Below are positions 34,324-43,129 of a stretch of 64,000 nt of DNA, one piece after another. The notes under the pieces are model-generated. The model was given only the letters and a program-made list of their open reading frames with translations, made no database searches and was not told where the DNA came from. A program made the position numbers and the translations under genes. Positions within the stretch are counted from its first letter, which is position 1, and every line of letters starts with the position of its first letter. Where the stretch lies: contig NZ_JAPENL010000001.1 of assembly GCF_026342015.1 (NCBI RefSeq), positions 1,426,001 through 1,490,000 of the forward strand, given 5' to 3'. This stretch comes from Micromonospora lupini (lineage in GTDB: Bacteria > Actinomycetota > Actinomycetes > Mycobacteriales > Micromonosporaceae).

Positions 34324-35574
34324 ATGTCGTCGACCACCCTGTCCTCCCGCCGGCCCGTCGCCGCGACCGCCCGCGACGAAGGATCCTCTCGCCGCCACGG
34401 CCGGGGCTTCTGGGCGATCGCCCTGGCGTTCCTGACCGCGATGGCGTTCTGCACCGTGCCGTCCCCGCTCTACCCGCTCTACATGGCCCGGGACGGCTTC
34501 TCCACGTTCATGGTCACGATCGTGTTCGCGGCGTACGCGGTGGGCGTCGTGATCAGCCTGCTGCTCGCCGGGCACGTCTCCGACTGGGTCGGCCGGAAGA
34601 AGATCCTCATCCCGGCGCTGGCGCTGGAGCTGGTCGCCGCCGCGCTGTTCCTGGGCGACGCGTCCCTGCCGGTGCTGCTTGTCGCCCGCCTGGTGAGCGG
34701 ACTGGGCATCGGCATGATCACCGCGACCGCCACCGCGTACCTCCAGGAGCTGCACGCGGCGCACCGGCCCGGCGCGTCCCGCCAGCGCTTCGAGGTGGTC
34801 TCCACGGCCGCCAACATCGGTGGCCTCGGCGTGGGCGCGTTGGTCGCGGGCGTTCTCGCCCAGTACGTCCACGCGCCGCTGCGCACCCCGTACCTGGTGT
34901 TCGCCGTGCTGCTGACCGCCAGCATCGTGGCCGTCGCGGCGACCCCGGAGACCGTGCGGGAGCGGCTTGTCACACCCACGTACCGGCCGCAGCGGATCAG
35001 CGCCGACCACGGCGACCGGGCCGGGTACGTGGCCGCTGCCGCCGCCGGCTTCGCGTCGTTCGCCGTGTTCGGCCTGTTCACCTCCGTCGCCCCGGGCTTC
35101 GTCGCGGGCGCCCTGCACCTGCCGTCGCGGGCGCTGGCCGGCGCGGTCGTGTTCGCCGTGTTCGGCGGCGCCGCAGTGGCGCAGACCGTCACCAACAGGC
35201 TGCCCGCCCCGACGAAGGTACGACTCGGGCTGCTGGCGCAGGCGGTCGGCGTGCCCGTCGTGCTGGTGGGCATGCACACCGCCAGCCTGACCGCGTTCCT
35301 GGTCGGTGGCGTGGTCGCCGGTGTCGGCGCGGGCGTGCTGTTCAAGGCCGCCGTCGGCACGGTCGCGGCGATGGCCGCGCCCGCCCGGCGCGGGGAGGCC
35401 CTGGCCGGGCTGTTCCTCATCGCCTACCTGGGGATGAGCCTGCCGGCCGTCGGCATCGGGATCGCCACGCGAACCGTCAGCACGATCACGGCGATGACCT
35501 GGTTCACCGGGCTGCTGCTCGTCCTGCTCGCCGGCGTGACGGTGTTGTTCCGCCGCAGCTCCGCGACCCGCTGA
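34324..35574 (+). CDS. MFS transporter, drug/metabolite efflux type
   Basis: Twelve-TM major facilitator of 416 residues. The motif A-like GHVSDWVGRKKILI lies between TM2 and TM3, with PSPLYPLYMARDGFS in the first loop and RLVSGLGIGMITATATAYLQELH around TM4-5. A cytosolic N-terminus of about 35 residues precedes TM1. ATG 34324 is preceded by GTGGGG. Divergent from, and probably regulated by, the LysR gene. Substrate unknown. A hairpin follows the gene. Confidence 0.9.
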   Translation: MSSTTLSSRRPVAATARDEGSSRRHGRGFWAIALAFLTAMAFCTVPSPLYPLYMARDGFSTFMVTIVFAAYAVGVVISLLLAGHVSDWVGRKKILIPALALELVAAALFLGDASLPVLLVARLVSGLGIGMITATATAYLQELHAAHRPGASRQRFEVVSTAANIGGLGVGALVAGVLAQYVHAPLRTPYLVFAVLLTASIVAVAATPETVRERLVTPTYRPQRISADHGDRAGYVAAAAAGFASFAVFGLFTSVAPGFVAGALHLPSRALAGAVVFAVFGGAAVAQTVTNRLPAPTKVRLGLLAQAVGVPVVLVGMHTASLTAFLVGGVVAGVGAGVLFKAAVGTVAAMAAPARRGEALAGLFLIAYLGMSLPAVGIGIATRTVSTITAMTWFTGLLLVLLAGVTVLFRRSSATR

Positions 35575-35584
35575 CCCGCCGGCC

Positions 35585-35609
35585 GGGTCGGGCGGACGCG
35601 GCCCGACCC
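35585..35609. terminator. Hairpin between convergent MFS and VOC genes
   Basis: GGGTCGGGC (35585-35593) pairs with GCCCGACCC (35601-35609) around a 7-nt loop, with GGCC/GGCC pairs extending it past a one-base bulge. It lies in the 47-bp gap between two convergent stops. Confidence 0.7.
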
Positions 35610-35621
35610 CGGCCTCGGCGG

Positions 35622-36374
35622 TCACCGCGGCGGGTCGGACCACCACGGTTCGAGGACCACCGGGTCCGCGACATAGGCCCGCACCTGCGTACGCTCCTCC
35701 TCGGTCAACGTCAGCGCGCGCAGGCGGGCACCCCACTCGGGCACCCGATCGGTCTTGCCCAGCGCGATCGACAGCTCGATCAGGCCGGCCAGCGCCGTCG
35801 CCTGCTCGACAGCGGGGGCGTCCTCGGCACGACGGCGCATCCCGGAGTCGAGCGCCCGGTAGGCGGCCCGGTCGTCCATCTTGAACTCGCGCAGGATCCG
35901 CGCGTTGTCGAGCACCCGGGCCAACCCCTCAAGGTCCGACGACCCGCCGTACTCCAGATCCTTCGGCTCGTCGCGCTGGATGAAGACGATGGTGTTGCCC
36001 GACGGGTCGACGACGCTGAACCGCGACGCCCCGGCCCGGTAGCGGGTCAGCCGGGGCAGGCCCTTGACCAGCACCCTGCCGTGGGCGCTGCGCATCGCGT
36101 CGGCGAACGCCGCGTGGTACGGCGCAACCGCGTCGACCATCACCAGGCAGCCGCCGGTCTGCTCCTTCGCCGGGTCGAGGCCCCTCGGCGCCGGGCCGTA
36201 GTGCAGGGCGAACCCGCTGAACTGCACGACCAGGTACACGTACGGCCGCATCTGCTCGAAGGGCACCGTGAAACCGAGCGCACGCCAGAAGGCCAGGGTC
36301 TCCTCCGGCGCCGGGCAGGGCAGCAGCGGCACGGTGGTCTCGTTCGGCTGCACACGGTCCTCATTGGTCGTCAT
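35622..36374 (-). CDS. VOC (glyoxalase/bleomycin-resistance-like) superfamily protein
   Basis: 250-residue cytoplasmic protein. Residues 1-130 form a VOC fold (VPLLPCPAPEETLAFWRALGF ... RFSVVDPSGNTIVFIQR). The C-terminal half (about 140-250) is an alpha-helical tail (LARVLDNARILREFKMDDRAAYRAL) that is not part of the VOC core, and I cannot assign it. ATG 36374 has GGGAG upstream at 6 nt. It might bind or sequester a small molecule or catalyse a metal-dependent rearrangement; no residue pattern fixes this. Confidence 0.8.
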   Translation of the reverse strand: MTTNEDRVQPNETTVPLLPCPAPEETLAFWRALGFTVPFEQMRPYVYLVVQFSGFALHYGPAPRGLDPAKEQTGGCLVMVDAVAPYHAAFADAMRSAHGRVLVKGLPRLTRYRAGASRFSVVDPSGNTIVFIQRDEPKDLEYGGSSDLEGLARVLDNARILREFKMDDRAAYRALDSGMRRRAEDAPAVEQATALAGLIELSIALGKTDRVPEWGARLRALTLTEEERTQVRAYVADPVVLEPWWSDPPR

Positions 36375-36540
36375 GGTCGCTCCCGGTCCGCTCGGCAGGC
36401 CGGTCATTGTGCCAGCACCGGCGGTCGGACGCGCCGGCCCCGGCCTCCTACCCAGGGAGGAGGCGCGCTCCGACCAGCGGCCGCAACCGGGGCCGTCGGT
36501 CGGACGCGACAGGGGGGAACGGCCACGAGCATCTACAGAC

Positions 36541-37467
36541 ATGACTACCGTTCTGCGTCGGGCGACACAGTGGAACCGCCCCCTCGTGCTCCTCGTCGGC
36601 GCGATGGCGATGCTCGCCGTCGTCGCCACGGTCGGCATTCTCGTCGACCCACGCGTCCTCACCGGGGCGCCGATCTGGCTCAAGCCGTTCAAGTTCGCGG
36701 TGTCCTTCGTGCTGTACGGCGCTACGCTCGCCTGGATGCTCTCCCTGCTGCCCGGGCGTAGCCGGATCGCCGAACGAGCCGTCCTGGTCATCGTCACGGT
36801 GGCGGTGCTGGAGAACGTGTGGCTCGTCGGTCAGGTGCTGCGCGGGCAGACCAGCCACTTCAACGCCAGCACCCCGCTGAACACCGCTCTGTTCGCGGCG
36901 ATGGGCGCGGCGATCAGTGTGCTGTTCGTCGCGCACCTCGTCATCGGGATCGTCGTGCTGATCCGGCGGATCCCCGACCGGGTCGCCGCGACCGCCGTCG
37001 GGTGGGGGCTCGGCCTGAGCCTGCTCGGCATGCTCGCGGCGGTGCCGATGGCCCTGCCGATGCAGGACCCGGGCATCGAGGGCATCTCCGGGGCGCACAG
37101 CGTCGGCGTGGCCGACGGCGGGCCGGGGCTGCCGGTGGTCGGCTGGAGCACCACCGGCGGCGACCTGCGGATCGGGCACTTCGTGGGGCTGCACGCGCTC
37201 CAGGCCCTGCCGATCCTGGCGCTCCTGCTGACCCGTTTCGCGACCCGGCTCGACGCGCGCACCCGCGTCCGACTGCTGGTCATCGCGGGCAGCGCGTACG
37301 GCGTACTCACAGTGCTGTTGACCTGGCAGGCCCTGCGCGGGCAGCCGCTGCTGCGTCCGGACGCCCTCACCCTCGGCGTCGTCGCGGCCCTGGTGGTCGC
37401 GACGGCGACCGCAAGCAGCCTGGTCCTGACCCGCCGACGCCGCCCGGAACTGGCGCTCGCGGCATGA
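36541..37467 (+). CDS. Polytopic membrane protein of unknown function
   Basis: 308 residues with about eight hydrophobic segments (first at about 14-35, WLKPFKFAVSFVLYGATLAWML next). I do not recognise a named family. It overlaps by ATGA with the ABA4-like gene (37464-37467), followed 5 bp later by a histidine kinase and its response regulator, so the four genes look like one operon. Membrane proteins upstream of a kinase often act as sensors or as targets; that role is inference. Confidence 0.75.
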   Translation: MTTVLRRATQWNRPLVLLVGAMAMLAVVATVGILVDPRVLTGAPIWLKPFKFAVSFVLYGATLAWMLSLLPGRSRIAERAVLVIVTVAVLENVWLVGQVLRGQTSHFNASTPLNTALFAAMGAAISVLFVAHLVIGIVVLIRRIPDRVAATAVGWGLGLSLLGMLAAVPMALPMQDPGIEGISGAHSVGVADGGPGLPVVGWSTTGGDLRIGHFVGLHALQALPILALLLTRFATRLDARTRVRLLVIAGSAYGVLTVLLTWQALRGQPLLRPDALTLGVVAALVVATATASSLVLTRRRRPELALAA

Positions 37468-37916
37468 CCGCGACGCTGTTCTCCCTGACGTTCGCGGTGG
37501 CCGCGCCGTTCTGGGCGCTGATGATCCTGGCGCCGCGCTGGTCCTGGACCGCCCGGATCATCGGCTCGCCACTGATCGTGCTGCCGGTCGTGGTGATCTA
37601 CGCGCTGTTGGTGATCCCGGCGTTCGGCACGGTGCTGCCCGCCGTCGCGTCGCCGACCCTGGACGGGGTCCGCGAGCTGCTCGGCACGCCCGACGGCGCG
37701 GCGGCGGGCTGGGCGCACATGATCGCGTTCGATCTGTTCGTGGGACGGTGGGCGTGGCTGGACAGCCGTGAACGGGGGGTGCCGGCGCTGGTCATGGCTC
37801 CGGTGCTGGTGCTGACCATCCTGCTCGGACCGCTCGGGCTGGCCGCCTACCTGGCCGTGCGGGCGCGGTGGCGGCGGCCGGCGGTCGCTGCCACCGACCG
37901 CGAGCACCTAGGCTGA
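37464..37916 (+). CDS. ABA4-like (DUF4281) membrane protein
   Basis: 150 residues with four hydrophobic segments. The sequence AHMIAFDLFVGRWAWLDSRERG and the tail GLAAYLAVRARWRR match the ABA4-like family (named from a plant neoxanthin-synthesis protein; bacterial function unknown). ATG 37464 overlaps the preceding stop. Same operon as a two-component system. Confidence 0.85.
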   Translation: MTATLFSLTFAVAAPFWALMILAPRWSWTARIIGSPLIVLPVVVIYALLVIPAFGTVLPAVASPTLDGVRELLGTPDGAAAGWAHMIAFDLFVGRWAWLDSRERGVPALVMAPVLVLTILLGPLGLAAYLAVRARWRRPAVAATDREHLG

Positions 37917-37921
37917 CGGCC

Positions 37922-39187
37922 GTGGGGTGGCTGGGGCAACTGTTCGACACGCGGGACGCGCGCGTGCGGATGGCGCTGCTCGACCTCAGCGGGTTGGGTT
38001 ACCTGCTCGTCGTGCCCCACCCTCACCTCACGCCGACCGTGACGCAGTGGATCCTCGCGGTGGCCGCGTTCGCCGGCGCGCTCGTGACGTACCGCCGGCC
38101 GGTGGTCAACCTGGTCCTCCAGACGGCGTTGCTGGCCGTCGCGATCTGCCTCATCGACGACGTCACCATCAACCAGGTGGGCGCGAGCTGGGCCCTGCTC
38201 GAGGTCACCATGCGCGCGGGTCGCGCCCGCACCATCTGGCTGACCGCCGGGCTGCTGGCCGCCGTCGACCTGACCGACTCGATCGGCGACCCGCTGCGCC
38301 AGGTCGCCTCCGGCGTCGTCGGGCTGGGCCTGGAGGTCGGCGTTCCGGTGCTGCTCGGCCTGGTCATCCGGGCCAACCGGGAGCTGGGTCGGCAGACCGT
38401 GGAGCGGGCGCTGGCGGAGCAGCGACGTCGCGAGTCGGAGAGCCGCGCCGCGCGCGCCGACGAGCGCAGCGCCATCGCCCGCGAGCTGCACGACGTCGTC
38501 GCCCACCACGTGGCGTCGATGGTGCTGCGGGTCGGCGTGGCCCGGCACGTCCTCACCGACCTGGACCCCCGGGTGGACGAGGTGTTCGACGACGTGCACG
38601 GCACGGGCACCGCGGCCCTGGCGGAGCTGCGCCGGCTGGTCGCGGTGCTGCGCGACCCCGACGGGGTACGCGGCGACGCGGCGCTGACCGCGATCGAGCC
38701 CTCGGCGCTCCCCTCGGCGCTCGGCGCCGCCGTCGACCGGGGCCGCCAGGCCGGCATCACAGTGGAGGCCGACATCGACGCGGCGATCGGCGCGCTCGAC
38801 GCCGTGCGTGGCCTGGCCGTGCTGCGGCTGACCCAGGAGGCGCTCACCAACGTGGCGCGGCACGCCGGGCCGTCCGCGCGGGCCCACCTGGTGGTCGCCG
38901 TGCACGACGGGGCGGTGCACTGGGAGGTCACCGACGACGGGGGCGGGGTCGACGGCGACAGCGCGCCGACGGCGGTGCCAGCCGGCGGCGGCCACGGCAT
39001 CACCGGGATGCGGGAACGCGTCGAGGTCCTCGGCGGCCTGCTGGAGGCGGGCCCGACCGGCACGGGCTGGCGGGTGCGGACCGTCCTGCCGAACACACTC
39101 CCCGAGACCGCCGCCGCGACGCCTGTCGGGTCGGCGCCCCGGACCCGCGAGGCCCCGGCCGGGTCACCGACCCCGGAGCTCGCGTGA
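37922..39187 (+). CDS. NarL/DesK-type sensor histidine kinase
   Basis: 421-residue kinase. The N-terminal half has about four to five TM helices (about 20-150) without a large extracellular loop; a short coiled coil leads into the HisKA_3 dimerisation domain with phospho-accepting His190 (ERSAIARELHDVVAHH), and an HATPase domain has N-box EALTNVARHA and G-box GHGITGMRERV. GTG 37922 begins 5 bp after the ABA4-like stop. Its stop overlaps the start of the LuxR-type regulator (39184-39187), its obvious partner. Confidence 0.93.
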   Translation: MGWLGQLFDTRDARVRMALLDLSGLGYLLVVPHPHLTPTVTQWILAVAAFAGALVTYRRPVVNLVLQTALLAVAICLIDDVTINQVGASWALLEVTMRAGRARTIWLTAGLLAAVDLTDSIGDPLRQVASGVVGLGLEVGVPVLLGLVIRANRELGRQTVERALAEQRRRESESRAARADERSAIARELHDVVAHHVASMVLRVGVARHVLTDLDPRVDEVFDDVHGTGTAALAELRRLVAVLRDPDGVRGDAALTAIEPSALPSALGAAVDRGRQAGITVEADIDAAIGALDAVRGLAVLRLTQEALTNVARHAGPSARAHLVVAVHDGAVHWEVTDDGGGVDGDSAPTAVPAGGGHGITGMRERVEVLGGLLEAGPTGTGWRVRTVLPNTLPETAAATPVGSAPRTREAPAGSPTPELA

Positions 39188-39810
39188 TCCGCGTCCTGCT
39201 TGTCGACGACCAGCATCTCATTCGCGCGGGGCTGCGCATGCTGTGCGACGCGCAGCCCGACATCGAGGTCGTCGGTGAGGCCGACAACGGCCGCGAGGCG
39301 GTCACCCTCGCCGCGCGGCTCATCCCCGACGTCGTCGTCATGGACCTGCGCATGCCCGGCGTCGACGGGATCACCGCGACCGGGCGGATCCTCGCCGAGC
39401 GTCCCGCCACCCGGGTGCTGGTGCTGACCACCTTCGGCGACGACGACCACCTTTATCCCGCGCTGAGCGCCGGTGCGTGCGGCTTCCTGCTCAAGGACGC
39501 GCCCCCTACCGAGCTGCTGGACGGCATCCGTCGGGCCGCCGCCGGCGACAGCCCGTTCAGCCCCGAGGTGCTGCACCGCCTCGTCCAGCGCGCCGTGCGT
39601 GCCCGCGCCGCGCCACCCCGACAGGTCCAGGGGCTGACCGCGCGCGAGCAGGACGTGCTGACACTCGTCGCCGAGGGCCTGTCCAACACCGAGATCGCCG
39701 AGCGACTCCACATCGGCGTCACCACCGTCAAGACCCACATCACGAGCCTCATGACCAAGACCGACAGCCCCAACCGCGTACGCCTGGCGCTGTTCGCGCG
39801 CGGCGCCTGA
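39184..39810 (+). CDS. NarL/LuxR-family response regulator
   Basis: 208-residue DNA-binding regulator. The receiver has acidic pair Asp8/Asp9 and phospho-acceptor Asp54 (VVMDLRMPGVDG), with FLLKDAPP as the Lys motif; the C-terminal LuxR helix-turn-helix is LTAREQDVLTLVAEGLSNTEIAERLHIG...TVKTHI (about 142-190, quoted in parts). GTG 39184 overlaps the kinase stop. It converges on the gamma-glutamyltransferase gene. Confidence 0.94.
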   Translation: MIRVLLVDDQHLIRAGLRMLCDAQPDIEVVGEADNGREAVTLAARLIPDVVVMDLRMPGVDGITATGRILAERPATRVLVLTTFGDDDHLYPALSAGACGFLLKDAPPTELLDGIRRAAAGDSPFSPEVLHRLVQRAVRARAAPPRQVQGLTAREQDVLTLVAEGLSNTEIAERLHIGVTTVKTHITSLMTKTDSPNRVRLALFARGA

Positions 39811-39827
39811 GCCTCCGGGCGCGTCCG

Positions 39828-41618
39828 CTACCGGCCGCAGGCGTAGCCCTGCATGCCTCTCGGGTTCGCCCCGGCGGCGAGCACACCCGTCGCGGGGTCC
39901 CGGGTCACGGCGCAGAGCCGGCCCAGACTCCACGCGTCGGCGAGCCGCACCTCGTGCCCGTACGCCCGCAGGGCCGCCACCACGTCGGCGTCGAGCCGGT
40001 CCTCCACAAGCAGGACGCCGGGCTCCGAGTCGCGGGGATAGAACGACCCGGGCAGGCTGACGGTGTGCCACGCGGGCGCGTCAATGGCCTCCTGCAGGTG
40101 CCGGCCCCCGACCAGGTGACGCAGCAGGAAGGGCACCTGCCACTGGTCCTGCTGGTCGCCGCCGGGTGTGCCGCAGGCCAGGATCGGCTCCCCGTCGCGG
40201 TGCACCATCGTCGGGCTCAGCGTGGTGCGCGGTCGGCGGCCCGGGGCCAGCGACGAGGCGAGGCCCTCCTCCAACCAGAACATCTGCAACCGACTGCCCA
40301 GCGGAAACCCGAGCTGCGGGATCGTGGGCGAACTCTGCAACCAACCCCCACTCGGCGTCGCCGAGATCATGTTGCCCCACCTGTCGACGACGTCCACGTG
40401 GCAGGTGTCGCCCCTGGTCACCCCGTCGGAGCGCACCGTCGGCTCCCCCGTCGTGGGGTCCGATGAATCGACCCGGTGGCCGACCCCGGACCGGACGTGC
40501 GCGGGCAGACGCGGCGACGCCCCGTCCGGCCGTCCCGGCCGCAGCTCGGCAGACGCGCGGTCACCGATCAGGGCCGCCCGCTCCCGCGCGTACTCCGGGG
40601 AGAGCAGCGCCGTGGCGGGCACCTCGGCGCTGTCGCCGTACCACGCCTCGCGATCGGCGAAGGCGAGCTTCAGCGCCTCCACCTGGGCGTGGATGCCGGC
40701 GGCGGTCGCCGTCTCGTACGCGCCGGTGTCGTCGAGCGCGTCGAGGGTGGCTAGCGTCTCCAGCAGCACCGGGCCCTGGCCCCAGAACCCGGTCTTCGCC
40801 ACCGAGTAGCCGTGCCAGTCGAGGGTGGCAGGGGCCTCCCAGGTCGCCGAGTACGAGGCCAGGTCGTCGCCGGTGACCAGCCCGGCGTGCGCGCGCCCAC
40901 TGGAGTCACGGAACGGCTGACGGCTGAACTCGTCGATCGCCTCGGCCACGAAGCCCGTACCCCAGGCGCGGCGTGCGGCCTCGATCTGCGCCTCCCGGTC
41001 GGCGCCGGCCGCCTGACCGGCCTCGACAAGTCGGCGCAGGGTCTGCGCGTACACCGGATTGGTGAACCTCTCCCCCGCGGCGGGTGGCCGGCCGCCGCGC
41101 AGCCAGAGCTGGGCGGACGTGGGCCAGTGCTCCTCGAACAGCGACCGTACGGCCGCCACCGTCGCACCCACGCTGCCCACCAGGGGGTGACCGGCGGCGG
41201 CGTAGCCGATCGCCGGTTCGAGGACGTCGGCCAGGGACATCGTGCCGTGCTCGCGCAGCAGCAGGAACCACGCGTCGACCGCGCCGGGCACTGCCGCCGC
41301 CAGCGGGCCCGCGCCCGGAATGAGATCCATGCCGAGGGACCGGAAGTGCGCGGTGGTCGCGCCGGCCGGCGCGGGACCCTGCCCGCACAGCACCTTCGGG
41401 CGAGGGTCCTGGGCGGTCGCCACGATGGCCGGCACCTCGCCCCCCGGGCCGTTGAGGTGCGGCTCGACGACGTGCAGGACGAACCCGGCGGTGACCGCGG
41501 CGTCGAAGGCGTTCCCGCCGCGTTCGAGGATCCCCATCGCGGACTGGCTGGCGAGCCAGTGCGTCGACGACACCATGCCGAAGGTTCCCTGCAACGTCGG
41601 TCGGGTGGTGAACGTCAT
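39828..41618 (-). CDS. ggt: Gamma-glutamyltransferase / gamma-glutamyl hydrolase family (Ntn hydrolase)
   Basis: 596-residue member of the gamma-glutamyltranspeptidase family, normally autocleaved before a nucleophilic Thr. The expected processing site is Asp404-Thr405 in GDTCHVDVVDRWGN, and the glycine-rich PGGDQQDQW segment near 505 belongs to the small subunit. No signal peptide is seen, so it is probably cytoplasmic, as for many actinobacterial homologues that act on other amides (for example cephalosporin-acylase-like members). ATG 41618 has GAGGTG upstream. A TetR gene lies 52 bp upstream on the same strand, and it converges with the two-component operon. Confidence 0.9.
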   Translation of the reverse strand: MTFTTRPTLQGTFGMVSSTHWLASQSAMGILERGGNAFDAAVTAGFVLHVVEPHLNGPGGEVPAIVATAQDPRPKVLCGQGPAPAGATTAHFRSLGMDLIPGAGPLAAAVPGAVDAWFLLLREHGTMSLADVLEPAIGYAAAGHPLVGSVGATVAAVRSLFEEHWPTSAQLWLRGGRPPAAGERFTNPVYAQTLRRLVEAGQAAGADREAQIEAARRAWGTGFVAEAIDEFSRQPFRDSSGRAHAGLVTGDDLASYSATWEAPATLDWHGYSVAKTGFWGQGPVLLETLATLDALDDTGAYETATAAGIHAQVEALKLAFADREAWYGDSAEVPATALLSPEYARERAALIGDRASAELRPGRPDGASPRLPAHVRSGVGHRVDSSDPTTGEPTVRSDGVTRGDTCHVDVVDRWGNMISATPSGGWLQSSPTIPQLGFPLGSRLQMFWLEEGLASSLAPGRRPRTTLSPTMVHRDGEPILACGTPGGDQQDQWQVPFLLRHLVGGRHLQEAIDAPAWHTVSLPGSFYPRDSEPGVLLVEDRLDADVVAALRAYGHEVRLADAWSLGRLCAVTRDPATGVLAAGANPRGMQGYACGR

Positions 41619-41670
41619 GACAACACCTCACTCGTGTGCGCGGCCCGGAGCGTACGACGGGGGCGACGGG

Positions 41671-42255
41671 TCAGGGCCGGCGGGGCCGGGCGTGCAGGGC
41701 CGCCCGCAGCGCCGGACCGAAGACCCGCCGGACGTCGGTCGGTGACAGGGTGTCGATCGACCGGATCGGGTTCAGGTACCGCGTGAAGATCAACCCTCCG
41801 AGTACGCCGACGGCGGCGGTGGCGCGCTCCGTCGCGTCGGAGCCGCCGAGAAATTCAGCGATGCGGAGGCGCAGCTCACCGTCGAGGTAGTCACGCAGGG
41901 CGCGCATCGTCTCGTCGTCCCGCACCGCCATCCGGTTCTCGGCGGGCACGCCGGCGTCCCACAGACCGGTGACCGAGTCGAGCAGACGGTCGGCCAGACC
42001 GGCCTGATCGCCCCGCAGAGCCTGGTCCAGGGCGGTGGGGTCGACGCACAGCAGGTTCAGTGACTGGCTGAAGAGGCCCTGCTTGGAGCCGAAGTGATAG
42101 CTGATGAGCGCCGGATCGACCCCCGCGGCGGCGGCGACCGCCCGCACCGTCGTACCCGGGTAGCCGTGCGCGCGGAACAGGTCGCGGGCGGCCGCGGCGA
42201 TGCGGGCCCGGGTATCGGGATTGCCACGGGGTCGACCTCGGGTTTTATTCAACAC
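41671..42255 (-). CDS. TetR-family transcriptional regulator
   Basis: 194-residue repressor. N-terminal helix-turn-helix: ARIAAAARDLFRAHGYPGT and VRAVAAAAGVDPALISYHFGSK (about 15-55), with a ligand-binding domain after it. Start is GTG 42255 or the adjacent TTG 42252. A 21-bp perfect inverted repeat lies directly across the start codon, strong evidence for autorepression and control of the divergent NmrA-like gene. Last gene before ggt on the same strand. Confidence 0.92.
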   Translation of the reverse strand: MLNKTRGRPRGNPDTRARIAAAARDLFRAHGYPGTTVRAVAAAAGVDPALISYHFGSKQGLFSQSLNLLCVDPTALDQALRGDQAGLADRLLDSVTGLWDAGVPAENRMAVRDDETMRALRDYLDGELRLRIAEFLGGSDATERATAAVGVLGGLIFTRYLNPIRSIDTLSPTDVRRVFGPALRAALHARPRRP

Positions 42256-42265
42256 AGTTGAATAA
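42245..42265. promoter_or_regulatory. Operator: 21-bp perfect inverted repeat across the tetR start codon
   Basis: TTATTCAAC-ACA-GTTGAATAA has 9-bp perfect arms and a 3-bp spacer. It spans the TetR gene's own start codon and lies 56 bp before the divergent NmrA-like gene, an arrangement typical of TetR autoregulation and co-regulation of the neighbour. Confidence 0.88.
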
Positions 42266-42321
42266 TGCGCTCCCGCGCTGGCACGGTCAACGCCGTCACC
42301 ACCACAACGAGGAGTGCACAG

Positions 42322-43017
42322 ATGCGTACCGTCGTCTTCGGCGCCACCGGACCCACCGGACGCCAGATCACCGAGCAGGCCCTGACCGCCGGCCACGAGG
42401 TCGTCGCGGTCACCCGCCGCCCCGACGACATCCGGCCCCGCGCCGGCCTCACCGTGATCGGCGCCGATGTCGCCGACCCCGACGCGGTCGACCGGGCCGT
42501 CGCCGGCAGCGATGCCGTCCTGTCCAGCCTGGGCGTACCGCTCAGCCCGAGACCGATAAGCGTCTACTCACGAGGCAACGCGCACATCGTCGCGGCGATG
42601 AACCGCCACCGCGTGCGGCGGCTCGTCACGGTCAGCTCCAGCGTCCTGGACCCGACCTGGCGACCCAGCGGCGAGTTCTTCTTCAACAACGTGCTGGATC
42701 CACTGTTCAACCGCCGGGTGGGCCGCACCGCCCACGAGGACATGCGCCGGATGGAGACACTCGTACGCTCCAGCGACCTGGACTGGACCATCGCCCGCCC
42801 GTCCGGCCTGTTCGACCACCCCACCACGACGCGCTACGAGGTGGCCGAGAACGTCGCGGACGGCCTGTTCACGGCACGCGCGGACCTGGCGGCGAGCATG
42901 CTGGCGCAGGTGACCGACGACCAATTCGTCCGGCGGGCGATGGCCGTGATCACCACCGAGGTCCGGCCGAGCATCGCGGGACTGCTGTGGCGGGAGGCCG
43001 TCGTCAGGAAGAAGTGA
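42322..43017 (+). CDS. NAD(P)-binding NmrA/SDR-like oxidoreductase or epimerase
   Basis: 231-residue atypical short-chain dehydrogenase-like protein with nucleotide motif GATGPTG at residues 7-13 and the family segments DAVLSSLGVPL, LVTVSSSVLDP and DWTIARPSGLFDH. ATG 42322 has GAGGAG at 8 nt. It is divergent from the TetR gene, whose operator overlaps the intervening promoter region, so it is the probable regulated target. Substrate unknown. Confidence 0.9.
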   Translation: MRTVVFGATGPTGRQITEQALTAGHEVVAVTRRPDDIRPRAGLTVIGADVADPDAVDRAVAGSDAVLSSLGVPLSPRPISVYSRGNAHIVAAMNRHRVRRLVTVSSSVLDPTWRPSGEFFFNNVLDPLFNRRVGRTAHEDMRRMETLVRSSDLDWTIARPSGLFDHPTTTRYEVAENVADGLFTARADLAASMLAQVTDDQFVRRAMAVITTEVRPSIAGLLWREAVVRKK

Positions 43018-43129
43018 CGCCGCGCGGCGCTCACCGCCCGGCAGATCCTCACGACAACCATGGCAGGGCGAGTAGGGATCTGATGCGCTCCTCGTCCGGA
43101 TGAGGTGGCGCCCACCGTACGGCTGCGTG

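Noticed and set aside
33534..36761. Plus-strand open frame of over 1000 codons crossing LysR, MFS and VOC genes
   Set aside because: Spans three recognised genes in other frames, has an Arg/Gly/Pro-rich composition and no recognisable motif.
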